A stretch of 64,000 nucleotides of DNA, from assembly GCF_014692525.1 (NCBI RefSeq), contig NZ_JACNYL010000002.1, positions 434,001 through 498,000 on the forward strand, given 5' to 3'. The notes below the pieces were generated by a model. That model was not told where the DNA came from and searched no databases. It saw only the letters and a list, made by a program, of their open reading frames with translations. The position numbers and the translations under genes were made by a program. Every line of letters begins with the position of its first letter. Positions within the stretch are counted from its first letter, which is position 1. This document shows positions 1-7,915 of this stretch, piece by piece. The DNA comes from Sphingobacterium chuzhouense. Its GTDB lineage: Bacteria > Bacteroidota > Bacteroidia > Sphingobacteriales > Sphingobacteriaceae.

Positions 1-1500
1 TTCTTGATTATACCTTATATTATTGCCATTTTCGTGATAGGAGATCGTAAAATAAGGGGGCAAAGCTGGTCTTTTGTAGCTTGTGGAACGGCGGCGGGCA
101 TACTGAGTACGCTATTTACGTATAGTCTCACGAATTACCTCTTTTTGGAATCTTTAGGATACCACGGTTTACTTTTTACTATAGGTTCGTTGGTTTGCGT
201 ATACCAGATCGGTTTTTTCCTCTGCACTTTCATAATTCGTATCATATTCAAAAAACGAATGGTCAATAGGTCGTTATTTCACGTCTTAATACTTATTATA
301 TTACCTTCCTTTTTCGGCCTTACCGTCCAAGCACAGGAAAAAAAAGTCTCTTGGGATGATTATATATATACTTCGGCATGGGGATACCTCTACTCCGATG
401 CTAGTGAGCGCTCACAGCGTTTGGGGGTATTTGCAACCCATGCAGCCATTATCGTACTTGATTCTACGACTTCATACTATCACGTAATGGTTTCAAACGG
501 CGATATCGGCTTTATCGAACGGCAACCACTGGTCGGTCGGCTATTCGCCAGTAAATACTACGGCGAACCTTCGGAATATTTTTACCGTGGCAAAGAGGGT
601 TTTCAGTCTCCACATCGGTATGTACAGGTTGCGGAGCTGCGTGTGCGAAGCGGACCATCGATCGAATGCAACATAGTGGGCAAGGTGGCTATTAACGAAA
701 TGGCATTCTTCGATTACTGGCCATTATATGAAGATGGATGGGTATATTTTGGTGACACACGACACCGGGAACCGAAATATATACAGGCCAAATATCTGGG
801 TGTAGAGCTTAAATATGAGGATGTATGGCAAGCTTACAAGGCTGTAGAAGGCAAAGATTTACAACGGGAGCTGATCTTCGTAGGACGGCTTCGGGAGATT
901 GCATGGAAAAATAACCATAAGCATTTACCACAAACGCTGCGTTTGTATGAAGAGGTGTATCATCGGGCAGGACAAAAAAATCCTCGGATCGATATAGAAC
1001 AGGAATTACTGCTGGCCGAACAGATTGGGTTGAAACCTGATCATAGCACATACCTTCAGGAATGGATCAGGTTAGACGCGCACTATCGGATTCGTGGGAC
1101 AATATTGCATGACGGAAGAATATCGGATCGACAGGCGCAGCAGATTGGCCTTAAATATGCGAAGAGTATCCCGGACGCCCCCGAGTGCGGGTGGGAGCCG
1201 TTGCATTTTTACCTAGACAAAGACGTTGTCTTAGCTTTCGAGAAGTACAATGAAGAGAAGATAGCAGGAAGCGTTTTTAGCCTAGCTCTTACAAAGGATA
1301 ACGCGTGGATAGTGGGAAAAGAAATCATTGATTGCGCGTATGCTGAAAATGATTTTATCCGAAAATTCGGGCGTTTCATTGATGTAGATAGAGTATTTGC
1401 ACCTCATGTTTATCGCATTATGTTGGGAGACGCAGGTTTTTATCAGATTACCTTCGAAAATGGTCGTCCGATTTTTTTCCAATGCTTTTTTTACTGCTGA
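1..1500 (+). CDS. Membrane protein with SH3-like domain, 5' end outside window
   Basis: The reading frame is open to the left edge, so the true start may lie outside; the first usable codon is TTG at 4. The first ~80 residues hold about three hydrophobic segments. At residue 86 (ATG at 259) a classic signal-peptide-like stretch begins (MVNRSLFHVLILIILP, then VQAQ), which could be a fourth anchor or the real start of a separate secreted protein. Residues ~205-265 resemble a bacterial SH3 domain (VQVAELRVRSGPS, then NIVGKV and DGWVYFG), a fold usually linked to cell-wall or protein binding. The C-terminal half is not recognised. Function unknown; inferred envelope location. Confidence 0.6.
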   Translation, partial: FLIIPYIIAIFVIGDRKIRGQSWSFVACGTAAGILSTLFTYSLTNYLFLESLGYHGLLFTIGSLVCVYQIGFFLCTFIIRIIFKKRMVNRSLFHVLILIILPSFFGLTVQAQEKKVSWDDYIYTSAWGYLYSDASERSQRLGVFATHAAIIVLDSTTSYYHVMVSNGDIGFIERQPLVGRLFASKYYGEPSEYFYRGKEGFQSPHRYVQVAELRVRSGPSIECNIVGKVAINEMAFFDYWPLYEDGWVYFGDTRHREPKYIQAKYLGVELKYEDVWQAYKAVEGKDLQRELIFVGRLREIAWKNNHKHLPQTLRLYEEVYHRAGQKNPRIDIEQELLLAEQIGLKPDHSTYLQEWIRLDAHYRIRGTILHDGRISDRQAQQIGLKYAKSIPDAPECGWEPLHFYLDKDVVLAFEKYNEEKIAGSVFSLALTKDNAWIVGKEIIDCAYAENDFIRKFGRFIDVDRVFAPHVYRIMLGDAGFYQITFENGRPIFFQCFFYC

Positions 1501-1707
1501 TCGATTCGCTAAAAACTGGATTTCACTATGGTCACAATCGATCAATATTAGCGATGCATTGTTTTCCATATTAACATTTGGCAACTTTAAGTGACAAATC
1601 ATAATTTAATACCATGTATTCGGCTACAAATATCCGTAATTTGGATCATCGGGTTGATTTTTCGCTTTCTACCTTCAAACACCTTCGGAATTTCGGGCAA
1701 GGTTCAA

Positions 1708-2000
1708 TTAATAATTGAATTTTTTCACGTCGTCATTTCTACTTTCTTTCATAATGGGTAACTGAGGATTCGGACATGTGATGTAAATCGTCGGAAGGTC
1801 GTTGCCATAGCAATTTTCAAATAAAGGTTTTGAGCGGACGAATTGAAGGATTAGTCGGTCAATCTTTCAATTAACCATTTTGATGCATAGCTGTATTTCA
1901 CGCTAAGTACGACATCAGGGAGATATTCCATTTCTGTGAGATGAACAAGATCTCTACCCAGCTTGTAATAGATTATTTGGCATGCCTTTAGCAGTACTTT
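1708..2000 (-). pseudogene. Decayed minus-strand gene, frameshifted
   Basis: This fills most of the 590-bp gap between two plus-strand genes. On the minus strand one frame (2000 to 1851) is open for 49 codons with protein-like content, including LLKACQIIYYKLGRDLVHL and LPDVVLSVKYSYASKW, and ends at TAA 1851-1853. A second frame takes over near 1865 and runs to TAA at 1708-1710 (PLFENCYGNDLPTIYITCP). The two read as one protein split by a frameshift, with no good start codon. I do not recognise the family. The remainder of 1501-2091 shows nothing I can support. Confidence 0.4.
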
Positions 2001-2091
2001 CTACATTGATCAAAAATGTTAATAGGCTTGTATACGAAAAACGAAATTTTTCAACTTTTATAAACACTATATATTTAACAACATTCCGAAA

Positions 2092-2871
2092 ATGAAAATT
2101 GTATCTTCTAAAAGTAACTCGATATTAGCGTTATTATTTATTGGTCTGATTTCCTGTGAGCAGAATCTAAAAAACAATCAGGATAAGCAATCAACAGAAA
2201 TTATCGAACCAAGCAAGAAAGAAAACGTTACTGTTGTTAAACCTGATCCACCCATCATTAATATAGAAATTGAAAAAATAAATAAGGATCAGTTCTCTTC
2301 CGCCAAACAACAGGAGAAGTTCAGCAAACCTGCAGAAAAAGTCATTGATTACAAGACCGTACAAAAACAATTGGCCGGCATTGTAGATTTTTACGAAGCG
2401 GACGGCTATCTGGGTATCAATAAAATAAATTTCAGGAACGGCGCTTTGGTTGAAGACGAGGAACAGTTGCGGGAATGTTCCTTTGTGGCTTATTTTCCGG
2501 CTGATGACATCCTGCTCTTAGAAGGCGGACATACTACCGATGTAAGTTTTAATTTAGGCACAGGGCAAAGTACCTATGATGCCGGTAATCCAGGTACTGC
2601 AACAGTATCTCCACGTGGTGAATACAGATTGAACAGGGTTTTTGAAGGACAACAATGTTTTGAACATTTCATCCAGAAAAAGCAAAGGGGTAAGTTTCAA
2701 AAAATAGCCGGGTTAAATGAAATCTTTGAAAAGAAAACCGGCAAATGGCTCTGTGTGATAGAAAAGGAATTTTGGACAGATGATCATACACTTTATTTTG
2801 GATTGGTCGCCGAATACAAGGACGATGGCAATGAATATGAATATTATAAGGTAAAAATAACGGACAAGTAA
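2092..2871 (+). CDS. Putative lipoprotein, unknown function
   Basis: 259 residues. The N-terminus is a lipoprotein signal (ILALLFIGLISC, acylated Cys at residue 22), followed by a polar, Lys/Glu/Asn-rich linker to about residue 85, typical of a surface or periplasmic lipoprotein tether. The C-terminal ~170 residues form one globular part with a Gly/Thr-rich stretch (SFNLGTGQSTYDAGNPGTA). No family is recognised. It ends 12 bp before the next small lipoprotein gene, so the two are probably co-transcribed. Confidence 0.7.
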   Translation: MKIVSSKSNSILALLFIGLISCEQNLKNNQDKQSTEIIEPSKKENVTVVKPDPPIINIEIEKINKDQFSSAKQQEKFSKPAEKVIDYKTVQKQLAGIVDFYEADGYLGINKINFRNGALVEDEEQLRECSFVAYFPADDILLLEGGHTTDVSFNLGTGQSTYDAGNPGTATVSPRGEYRLNRVFEGQQCFEHFIQKKQRGKFQKIAGLNEIFEKKTGKWLCVIEKEFWTDDHTLYFGLVAEYKDDGNEYEYYKVKITDK

Positions 2872-2883
2872 AAAGAGCATTCA

Positions 2884-3243
2884 ATGAAATATATGTTTTA
2901 CACCTTACTATTGACTCTATTATCCTGTAAAACAGCAAATAACTTTTACCAGGGAAAGGTCATGGACGAAAACGGCAAATCTCTTGAAGGCGTAACCGTA
3001 ATGGAGGAGAACAGGAAGGTGAAACAGACCTGGACAGATCAAACAGGATATTTTAAATTAGACCGAAGCCCCGATTGGCTGGGCACATTGGTATTTATAA
3101 AAGAAGGATATGAAACAGACACTATTCCATCCGTCAGGCGACAGGCTGGCGAAAAAGTCAGATATAACTTTATTGAAAATGATACTACGATAGTCCGGCT
3201 GAAAGCCGTCAAAAGAACTGATATGGATTTGAGCTGGAAGTGA
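2884..3243 (+). CDS. Small lipoprotein with carboxypeptidase-regulatory-like domain
   Basis: 119 residues. The signal MKYMFYTLLLTLLSC gives a lipobox with Cys15. Residues ~22-75 match the start of a carboxypeptidase D regulatory-like beta-sandwich: FYQGKVMDENGKSLEGVTV, then TDQTGYFKL and LVFIKEGYE. This fold is common as a small surface module in Bacteroidota. It follows the lipoprotein at 2092 by 12 bp. The downstream sequence is made of gene stubs, so this may be the last intact gene of a shrunken operon. Substrate or partner unknown. Confidence 0.7.
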   Translation: MKYMFYTLLLTLLSCKTANNFYQGKVMDENGKSLEGVTVMEENRKVKQTWTDQTGYFKLDRSPDWLGTLVFIKEGYETDTIPSVRRQAGEKVRYNFIENDTTIVRLKAVKRTDMDLSWK

Positions 3244-3295
3244 GAGAAGACTTTAATGAAACACCCGAGCGGATAAAAAGATCAAAGGAAGCACA

Positions 3296-3517
3296 TTGAC
3301 TTTTAGCAATACAAAAAATGAAGATTTCAAACAGGAATTTGGAGATGGTAGATCAGCTATTCAGAATTTAAAAATTACCAACTCAAAATGGCGCTTAAGA
3401 GACGGAGTATTGTATTTGAATTTTGATTACAGCGATTATTCCGGACAACATACAATGGAAAACACTTACATTATAGTAAGAAAAGAGCAAGAACTGATTT
3501 TAAAAATAGCAAAATGA
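3296..3517 (+). pseudogene. 5'-truncated small ORF, lipocalin-like C-terminus
   Basis: 73 codons opening at a TTG with no good start; in-frame stops lie at 3254-3259. The sequence (LTFSNTKNEDFKQEF, then WRLRDGVLYLNFDYSD and TYIIVRKEQELIL) has the alternating strand pattern of the C-terminal part of lipocalin-like Bacteroidota lipoproteins. The signal peptide and N-terminal strands are missing. Most likely the tail of a deleted gene; a short functional ORF is less likely. Confidence 0.4.
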
Positions 3518-3603
3518 AAAATCTATTCATCCTATCTGTTGTGGTAGCCTATCAAAGTGGCGACTATGAGCTGTTCACATACTTGATTACAGTCAATAAA
3601 TAA
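3514..3603 (+). pseudogene. Truncated ORF with signal-peptide start
   Basis: An ATG overlapping the previous stop (ATGA at 3514) opens a frame that begins like a signal peptide (MKNLFILSVVVAYQ) but stops after 29 codons. It reads as the 5' stub of a secreted protein gene whose body has been deleted. The following bases to about 3700 contain another short coding-like stretch (MEIAYDETAESAFMKTSTI, 3617-3700), probably part of the same decay. Confidence 0.35.
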
Positions 3604-3840
3604 AATTATAGACAGGATGGAAATAGCGTATGACGAAACTGCCGAATCGGCATTTATGAAAACGAGTACAATCGAAAAAGATAAAATTGCGCTGACATGA
3701 AACTAAAACATACATTGTACATCCATTTCTTGGAGATGGGTGGCTTCGAACCTGTACGATTTTACTCTCATCAAAACCGATTTTTCCAGTTTGGAAATGA
3801 AAAGTGCCACGTAATTGCCACGATATAATATCTAATTGCA

Positions 3841-3863
3841 AAAAGGGCCAAAATTGCCCTTTT
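3841..3863 (-). terminator. Rho-independent terminator of tmRNA gene
   Basis: Perfect 8-bp stem AAAAGGGC / GCCCTTTT with a 7-nt loop. On the minus strand it lies just past the tmRNA 3' end and finishes in a run of five T. The symmetric A/T flanks could also stop plus-strand transcription from the stubs upstream. Confidence 0.7.
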
Positions 3864-3874
3864 CTTGCTTTTAG

Positions 3875-4239
3875 TGGAGCCGGAGGGATTCGAACCCTCG
3901 TCCAAACATAGTATGATTTACGCTTTCTACATGCTTAGTTTCTCTTTAGTTGTCGGGAGAGGGAAGGTGAGAAACTTACCTATACCGTTCTCCGTAGTTG
4001 CTGTATCTCGCAAGTGCTTAGCAACATCACACTTGCCAGTTCTATAGTTCGATGCCCCTGATGTTAGACCAAAGAACAGGATCTAACGGGACAAATAGCT
4101 ATGTTAAGTCTAACTTAAGCAGCTAAGGCGTAGTTTTCTTCGCCAATTATAAAGTTGAAAGTTCAGATTAAAGTGCTAGACTAACAATGCACTGCATGCT
4201 TACATAACCATCGCTATCCTGTCAATTCCGGTCGACCCC
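3875..4239 (-). ncRNA. ssrA: tmRNA (transfer-messenger RNA)
   Basis: On the minus strand the 5' end GGGGTCG pairs with CGGCTCC at the 3' end to form the tRNA-like acceptor stem, and a T-arm GGGTTCGAATCCC lies next to it. The tag reading frame is at 4115-4144: GGC GAA GAA AAC TAC GCC TTA GCT GCT TAA, giving GEENYALAA, a Bacteroidota-type proteolysis tag. The length (about 365 nt) fits a one-piece tmRNA. After the discriminator A the genome reads CTA, so the 3' CCA is not fully encoded and must be added. The RNA with SmpB rescues stalled ribosomes. A conceptual ORF on the other strand inside this gene is spurious. Confidence 0.96.
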
Positions 4240-4332
4240 ATGATTATATAATTTACAAAATTACGAAAAATTATTTGTTTTCGTTATATTTAGAACGGAA
4301 ACAGATAATTTAGTTTATTTAAACATATCTTC

Positions 4333-5181
4333 ATGGCTACAGAAAAGAAATCAAATCCGGAGAATGAACCGCTTAAAGAAACAGCGGCGTCATCGGTAAA
4401 ACCTACAGCAACCGTAGATAAGACCACCGTTGCTAAACCCGCTACGGCGAGCAAACCGAAGACAGCTTCTGCAAAAAAAACTGCAGCGCCAAAAACTGAT
4501 AGCGCAGCGAAGCCTGCGGCTACACCCGCTAAACCAGCTACCACTAGCAAACCAAAAGCAGCTTCTGCAACGAAAACTGCAGCGCCAAAAACCAATAGTG
4601 CAGCAAAGCCTGCGGCTACCGCAGCAAGCAAGGCTACACCCGCTAAGCCAGCTACCGCTAGCAAGCCAAAAGCAACTTCTGCAACGAAAACTGCAGTGCC
4701 AAAAACCGATAGTGCAGCGAAGCCTGCGGCTACCGTAGCAAGCGAGACTGTACCCGCTAAGCCAGCTACCGCTAACAAGCCAAAAGCAGCTTCTGCAACA
4801 AAGACCGTAGCACCAAAAACCGATAGTGCAATTAAAGATACCCCTAAGTTAAAAAAGGGTTCTACATCTTCGTCAACTGAAAAAAGTGGACAGAAAAAGC
4901 AAAAATCGGCCGACGCCAAGAAACTTGTTAAAGAGGCATCTTATAAAAGTGAAATAAAAGAGCAAGTGAAGCCTGGCAAAAAGAAGGAAAAGGATAAAGA
5001 GGAAAAGAAGAAAGACAGCAAAAAGACCAAGCCAAAGTCTAAAAAGACGGTTGATAAGAAGACAAAGGTAAAAGACGAAAAACCACTTGGTGGACTCAAG
5101 AAAAAATTAAGAAAGCTGATTGAAGACGTCCTGGATAAAAAAGAAAAAAAAGCAACAAAAGGAAAGAAAAAAAAGAAATAG
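4333..5181 (+). CDS. Histone H1-like Lys/Ala/Pro-rich repeat protein
   Basis: 282 residues of very low complexity. Residues 1-34 are a polar leader. Residues 35-167 are four tandem units of the pattern KPATASKPKxASAxKTAAPK (32, 38, 38 and ~25 residues). The last ~100 residues are almost all Lys, Glu, Asp and Ser, ending KGKKKKK. There is no signal peptide. This composition is like eukaryotic H1 tails and bacterial AlgP/Hc1-type DNA-binding proteins, so a nucleoid role is a reasonable inference but is not shown. The repeats suggest a length-variable allele. The start ATG at 4333 is the first in frame. It ends before a bidirectional terminator. Confidence 0.75.
   Translation: MATEKKSNPENEPLKETAASSVKPTATVDKTTVAKPATASKPKTASAKKTAAPKTDSAAKPAATPAKPATTSKPKAASATKTAAPKTNSAAKPAATAASKATPAKPATASKPKATSATKTAVPKTDSAAKPAATVASETVPAKPATANKPKAASATKTVAPKTDSAIKDTPKLKKGSTSSSTEKSGQKKQKSADAKKLVKEASYKSEIKEQVKPGKKKEKDKEEKKKDSKKTKPKSKKTVDKKTKVKDEKPLGGLKKKLRKLIEDVLDKKEKKATKGKKKKK
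4435..4833 (+). repeat. Tandem repeat array inside H1-like gene
   Basis: Units begin at 4435 (96 bp), 4531 (114 bp), 4645 (114 bp) and 4759 (partial). Units 2 and 3 are nearly identical at the DNA level. Unit 1 lacks the six codons for a TAASKA-like insert. Such an array can expand or contract by slippage while keeping frame. Confidence 0.8.
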
Positions 5182-5190
5182 AAATTTGCA

Positions 5191-5220
5191 GAATAGCCAC
5201 GATTTAAATTGTGGCTATTC
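5191..5220. terminator. Bidirectional terminator between convergent genes
   Basis: Perfect 10-bp inverted repeat GAATAGCCAC / GTGGCTATTC around an AT-rich 10-nt loop. It lies between the stop of the plus-strand H1-like gene and the stop of the minus-strand hydrolase at 5224. Confidence 0.7.
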
Positions 5221-5223
5221 TTA

Positions 5224-6138
5224 TCATATCGCTACTTCCGTAGATTTTCTGATCTGAATGCCATACGTATCCTTTAGTTCTTCAAACCGCTGTCGTGTAC
5301 TGTTTTCAAAACCCGTTATCGGAGACATACAGTCTTCCAACACCGTAATACGCGACGTAATCGATCTATCGGTTGCATAATGCTCCAAAATTTGTTCCAC
5401 AGAAGCTAACACGCAGTGGCTCGAAGCCTCGCCAGCGATAAAAATAGCATCATACGCACGGATGGCGTTAAGCACTGTATGGTTTACAAAGTGTTCCTCG
5501 TCGTATTCCGCTTTGATGATGCCATACATTTCGGTATATGGATTTTGTCCTTTATAAACCAATTTAGGCTTAGCGTTACGTGCTGCTGCATGAAAATATA
5601 ACATCTTTGTAAACTCGGACTCGAGTTTCGCACCCGATGTACCCTCTAGGCAATGATACGGCCAGATGCAAAGTTGCTTTTTACCCTCAAATTCCAGGTT
5701 ACGCAAGTATTCTAAAGAACGTCCCGTCTCTCCATTGGCTACTGTCCAGACTCCGTTTACAACATCATGATAGCTGATAATTGTAAAAGGTGCTGGATGC
5801 TTCCCCTCCTCATCCAACCACCAAACCGGGTGAAAAATTTGCATCATCGAATGGCAATCCAGACTGCAAATCACTCCGGTCAACGATTTGAGATTATGGT
5901 ACATCCATTTCGTTAGACGTCGTACATCTCCTTTCGAGCCTGCTACACCCAGACTGCCTATGCCTTCCATAAAATCATTTTGCACATCGATAGCTAAAAG
6001 TAAACTTCGTTTTACATCTTGCGAAGCAGGTGCGATATGTTCACGTTGCGCTAACGCCAAGATATCTGCTATATTTTCTCTACTAACAAATGAAGCGATG
6101 TGATTGGTGTTAACAATATTTTCATATGGTGTTTTCAT
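5224..6138 (-). CDS. Isochorismatase/nicotinamidase-like cysteine hydrolase
   Basis: 304 residues, longer than PncA (about 200-215). Motif LLLAIDVQNDFMEG carries the family's catalytic Asp (about D51), and EASSHCVLASVEQ holds the nucleophile Cys (about C242). These two with a Lys in between define the cysteine hydrolase superfamily, which cleaves amide or vinyl-ether bonds in nicotinamide, isochorismate or related small molecules. The extra N-terminal ~45 residues and a long insert between the motifs make classic nicotinamidase less certain. Divergent from the DinB-like gene, facing the H1-like gene. No signal peptide; cytoplasmic. Confidence 0.8.
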   Translation of the reverse strand: MKTPYENIVNTNHIASFVSRENIADILALAQREHIAPASQDVKRSLLLAIDVQNDFMEGIGSLGVAGSKGDVRRLTKWMYHNLKSLTGVICSLDCHSMMQIFHPVWWLDEEGKHPAPFTIISYHDVVNGVWTVANGETGRSLEYLRNLEFEGKKQLCIWPYHCLEGTSGAKLESEFTKMLYFHAAARNAKPKLVYKGQNPYTEMYGIIKAEYDEEHFVNHTVLNAIRAYDAIFIAGEASSHCVLASVEQILEHYATDRSITSRITVLEDCMSPITGFENSTRQRFEELKDTYGIQIRKSTEVAI

Positions 6139-6210
6139 CCTAGTTTATTTTATACGTGAGCTGTTCAATTTTAATGGCTATCTTGAGGTATTAAAAATAC
6201 TTATAATAAC

Positions 6211-6735
6211 ATGAACAACAAACCATCAGTGGAAGTTTGGATGCGCGGACCAATTGAAGAAGTTCCCGCATTATTGCAACCGGTCGCCCATGCGCTACTT
6301 CAAGTGCAAGAAGATTCTATCCGGTACACGCAGAAGCTAAAAGATGAAGATATCTGGATCCGTCCTTATGGATTAGCCAATATCGCCTTTCATATTCAAC
6401 ACATGACAGGGGTAATCGATCGGATGTTTACCTACGCTGACGAGCGCAGTTTGTCCGAAGAACAATTTGATTTTCTTTCGAAAGAAGGCCAACAGGATAC
6501 CCGCGCCTCCCTTTCGCGTCTTCTGGTAACTTTACAAAACCAGATCGATCAATCCATTATATATTTAAAAAAGGTGGATCCGTTAACTTTGGGAGATACC
6601 CGATATCTCGGTCGGAAACGTATTCCCACCACGTTGATCGGATTGCTTTTTCATGCAGCGGAACACGCACAACGACATATCGGACAACTACTCGTAACCG
6701 CCCGTCATTTAGAATATAGCGGAAACATCCCTTAG
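6211..6735 (+). CDS. DinB-fold protein
   Basis: 174 residues. Predicted four-helix bundle of the DinB/YfiT superfamily, with the histidines that bind a metal in this family visible as AFHIQHMTG (H61, H64) and FHAAEHAQRHIGQL (H148, H152, H156). Members include thiol transferases such as BshB/BstA-type enzymes and damage-inducible proteins; the particular reaction cannot be read from sequence. The gene ends 11 bp before the convergent hydrolase gene. Confidence 0.8.
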   Translation: MNNKPSVEVWMRGPIEEVPALLQPVAHALLQVQEDSIRYTQKLKDEDIWIRPYGLANIAFHIQHMTGVIDRMFTYADERSLSEEQFDFLSKEGQQDTRASLSRLLVTLQNQIDQSIIYLKKVDPLTLGDTRYLGRKRIPTTLIGLLFHAAEHAQRHIGQLLVTARHLEYSGNIP

Positions 6736-6746
6736 ATTTCCGGAAG

Positions 6747-7859
6747 CTACCGAATCCCCTCCCACCAAGCGCTATTCGATGCAATACTGTCCATATAAAC
6801 CACCTGCCCTATCTGTGGAGTAATGACATCCACATCGCTTTCCTGAGCTGCTTTGGTAATTCTGATCAGCGGTTCATCCCAAGGGTGGTTCGCAAGTGGA
6901 AATTTTGCAGAATGAACAGGAATTACATAAGCCGCTTGCAGTTCCTGTGTCGCTGTGACGACCTCTTCAGGCATCATGTGGATATTATGCCACATTTCAT
7001 TGTACTGCCCGTTTTCCAAAATCGCAAAGTCGAATGGTCCGTATTGCTGCCCAATATTTTTAAAATGCTTACCATAACCACTATCTCCACCCAAGAATAA
7101 CTTTTTAGATCCATTCAGGACGAATGATGACCAAAGCGTCGTATTCCTTTTAAACGTACGGCCCGAAAAGTGTCTTGCTGTAGTGGAAGTAATCTGCATA
7201 CCTTCAAGTTCAACGCTATCTCCCCAATATAATTCCGTAATCTGATGGGTTGGATAGCCCCATTTTTCCAAGTGTGCTCCTACCCCTAGACCAGTGACGA
7301 TATGTTTAACTTTATGCTTAAGCTTCATAAACGTATTGTAATCCAAATGATCCCAATGATCATGTGTAATAAAAAGTATATCTATTTCCGGCATATCCTG
7401 AACCGTGTAGTTATACGTACTATTGAAAGCACGCACATTAATACGTATAGGAGTAGCGTATTTGCTAAATACAGGGTCTACTAAAATTTTCTTTCCATCG
7501 AGTTGGATAAAATACGAGGAATGCCCAAACCATACGTAAAGGTTACTGTCCGCAGGAAGAGTGTGCAAGTCAGTTTTGACGACAGGTATGGAATCCTGCG
7601 GTACATTGCGTACCTTTTTGGTAAAGAAGAATGCTCTGATAATATCCCGATAAGTAACTCCTTCTGCTAGTGCCGGCGTAGGTTCTAAGTTATCAAACGC
7701 ACCGTTTTGATAATTGGGTTTGCTTTCCATCAGCGCAAGACGATTCCCGGTAGCATTTGCACCGAAGCGATCATGGCGCAGGTATATAAGTCCACCGATA
7801 ACGATCAGTATAATGAGGACAAGTAGAATCTGCATACTTCGAATTAAAAACTTTTTCAT
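6747..7859 (-). CDS. Membrane-anchored metallo-beta-lactamase-fold hydrolase (NAPE-PLD/UlaG-like)
   Basis: 370 residues from the preferred start at 7859 (MKKFLIRSMQILLVLI); the frame opens 11 codons earlier but that stretch is not signal-like. One N-terminal membrane segment (residues ~7-27) is followed by the metal-binding signature ITHDHWDHLD (HxHxDH, ~H166-H171), then TARHFSG, LFLGGDSGYG and IPVHSAKF, the order seen in NAPE-PLD-like and UlaG-like hydrolases. The substrate is probably a phosphodiester or lactone; which one is unknown. It lies 57 bp downstream of no clear promoter of its own except the gap to thiF, so read-through from the thiamine operon is possible. Confidence 0.8.
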   Translation of the reverse strand: MKKFLIRSMQILLVLIILIVIGGLIYLRHDRFGANATGNRLALMESKPNYQNGAFDNLEPTPALAEGVTYRDIIRAFFFTKKVRNVPQDSIPVVKTDLHTLPADSNLYVWFGHSSYFIQLDGKKILVDPVFSKYATPIRINVRAFNSTYNYTVQDMPEIDILFITHDHWDHLDYNTFMKLKHKVKHIVTGLGVGAHLEKWGYPTHQITELYWGDSVELEGMQITSTTARHFSGRTFKRNTTLWSSFVLNGSKKLFLGGDSGYGKHFKNIGQQYGPFDFAILENGQYNEMWHNIHMMPEEVVTATQELQAAYVIPVHSAKFPLANHPWDEPLIRITKAAQESDVDVITPQIGQVVYMDSIASNSAWWEGIR

Positions 7860-7915
7860 TGATGCAGCCAAAATTAATGGAATATGTCTCATCTAAAAGT
7901 CATAATCCGGGGACA

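Noticed and set aside
1282-1602. 106-codon minus-strand ORF opposite the SH3 protein
   Set aside because: Most of it lies within the plus-strand gene; the free part is too short to judge.
3865-4047. 60-codon plus-strand ORF (contains EGFEPSSKHSM)
   Set aside because: It is the reverse strand of the tmRNA 3' end; the GFEPS-like reading is a well-known artefact of tRNA/tmRNA T-arms.
4290-4919. 209-codon minus-strand ORF, Val/Ala/Phe-rich
   Set aside because: It is the complement of the repeat-rich H1-like gene; the repeats make the opposite frame open.
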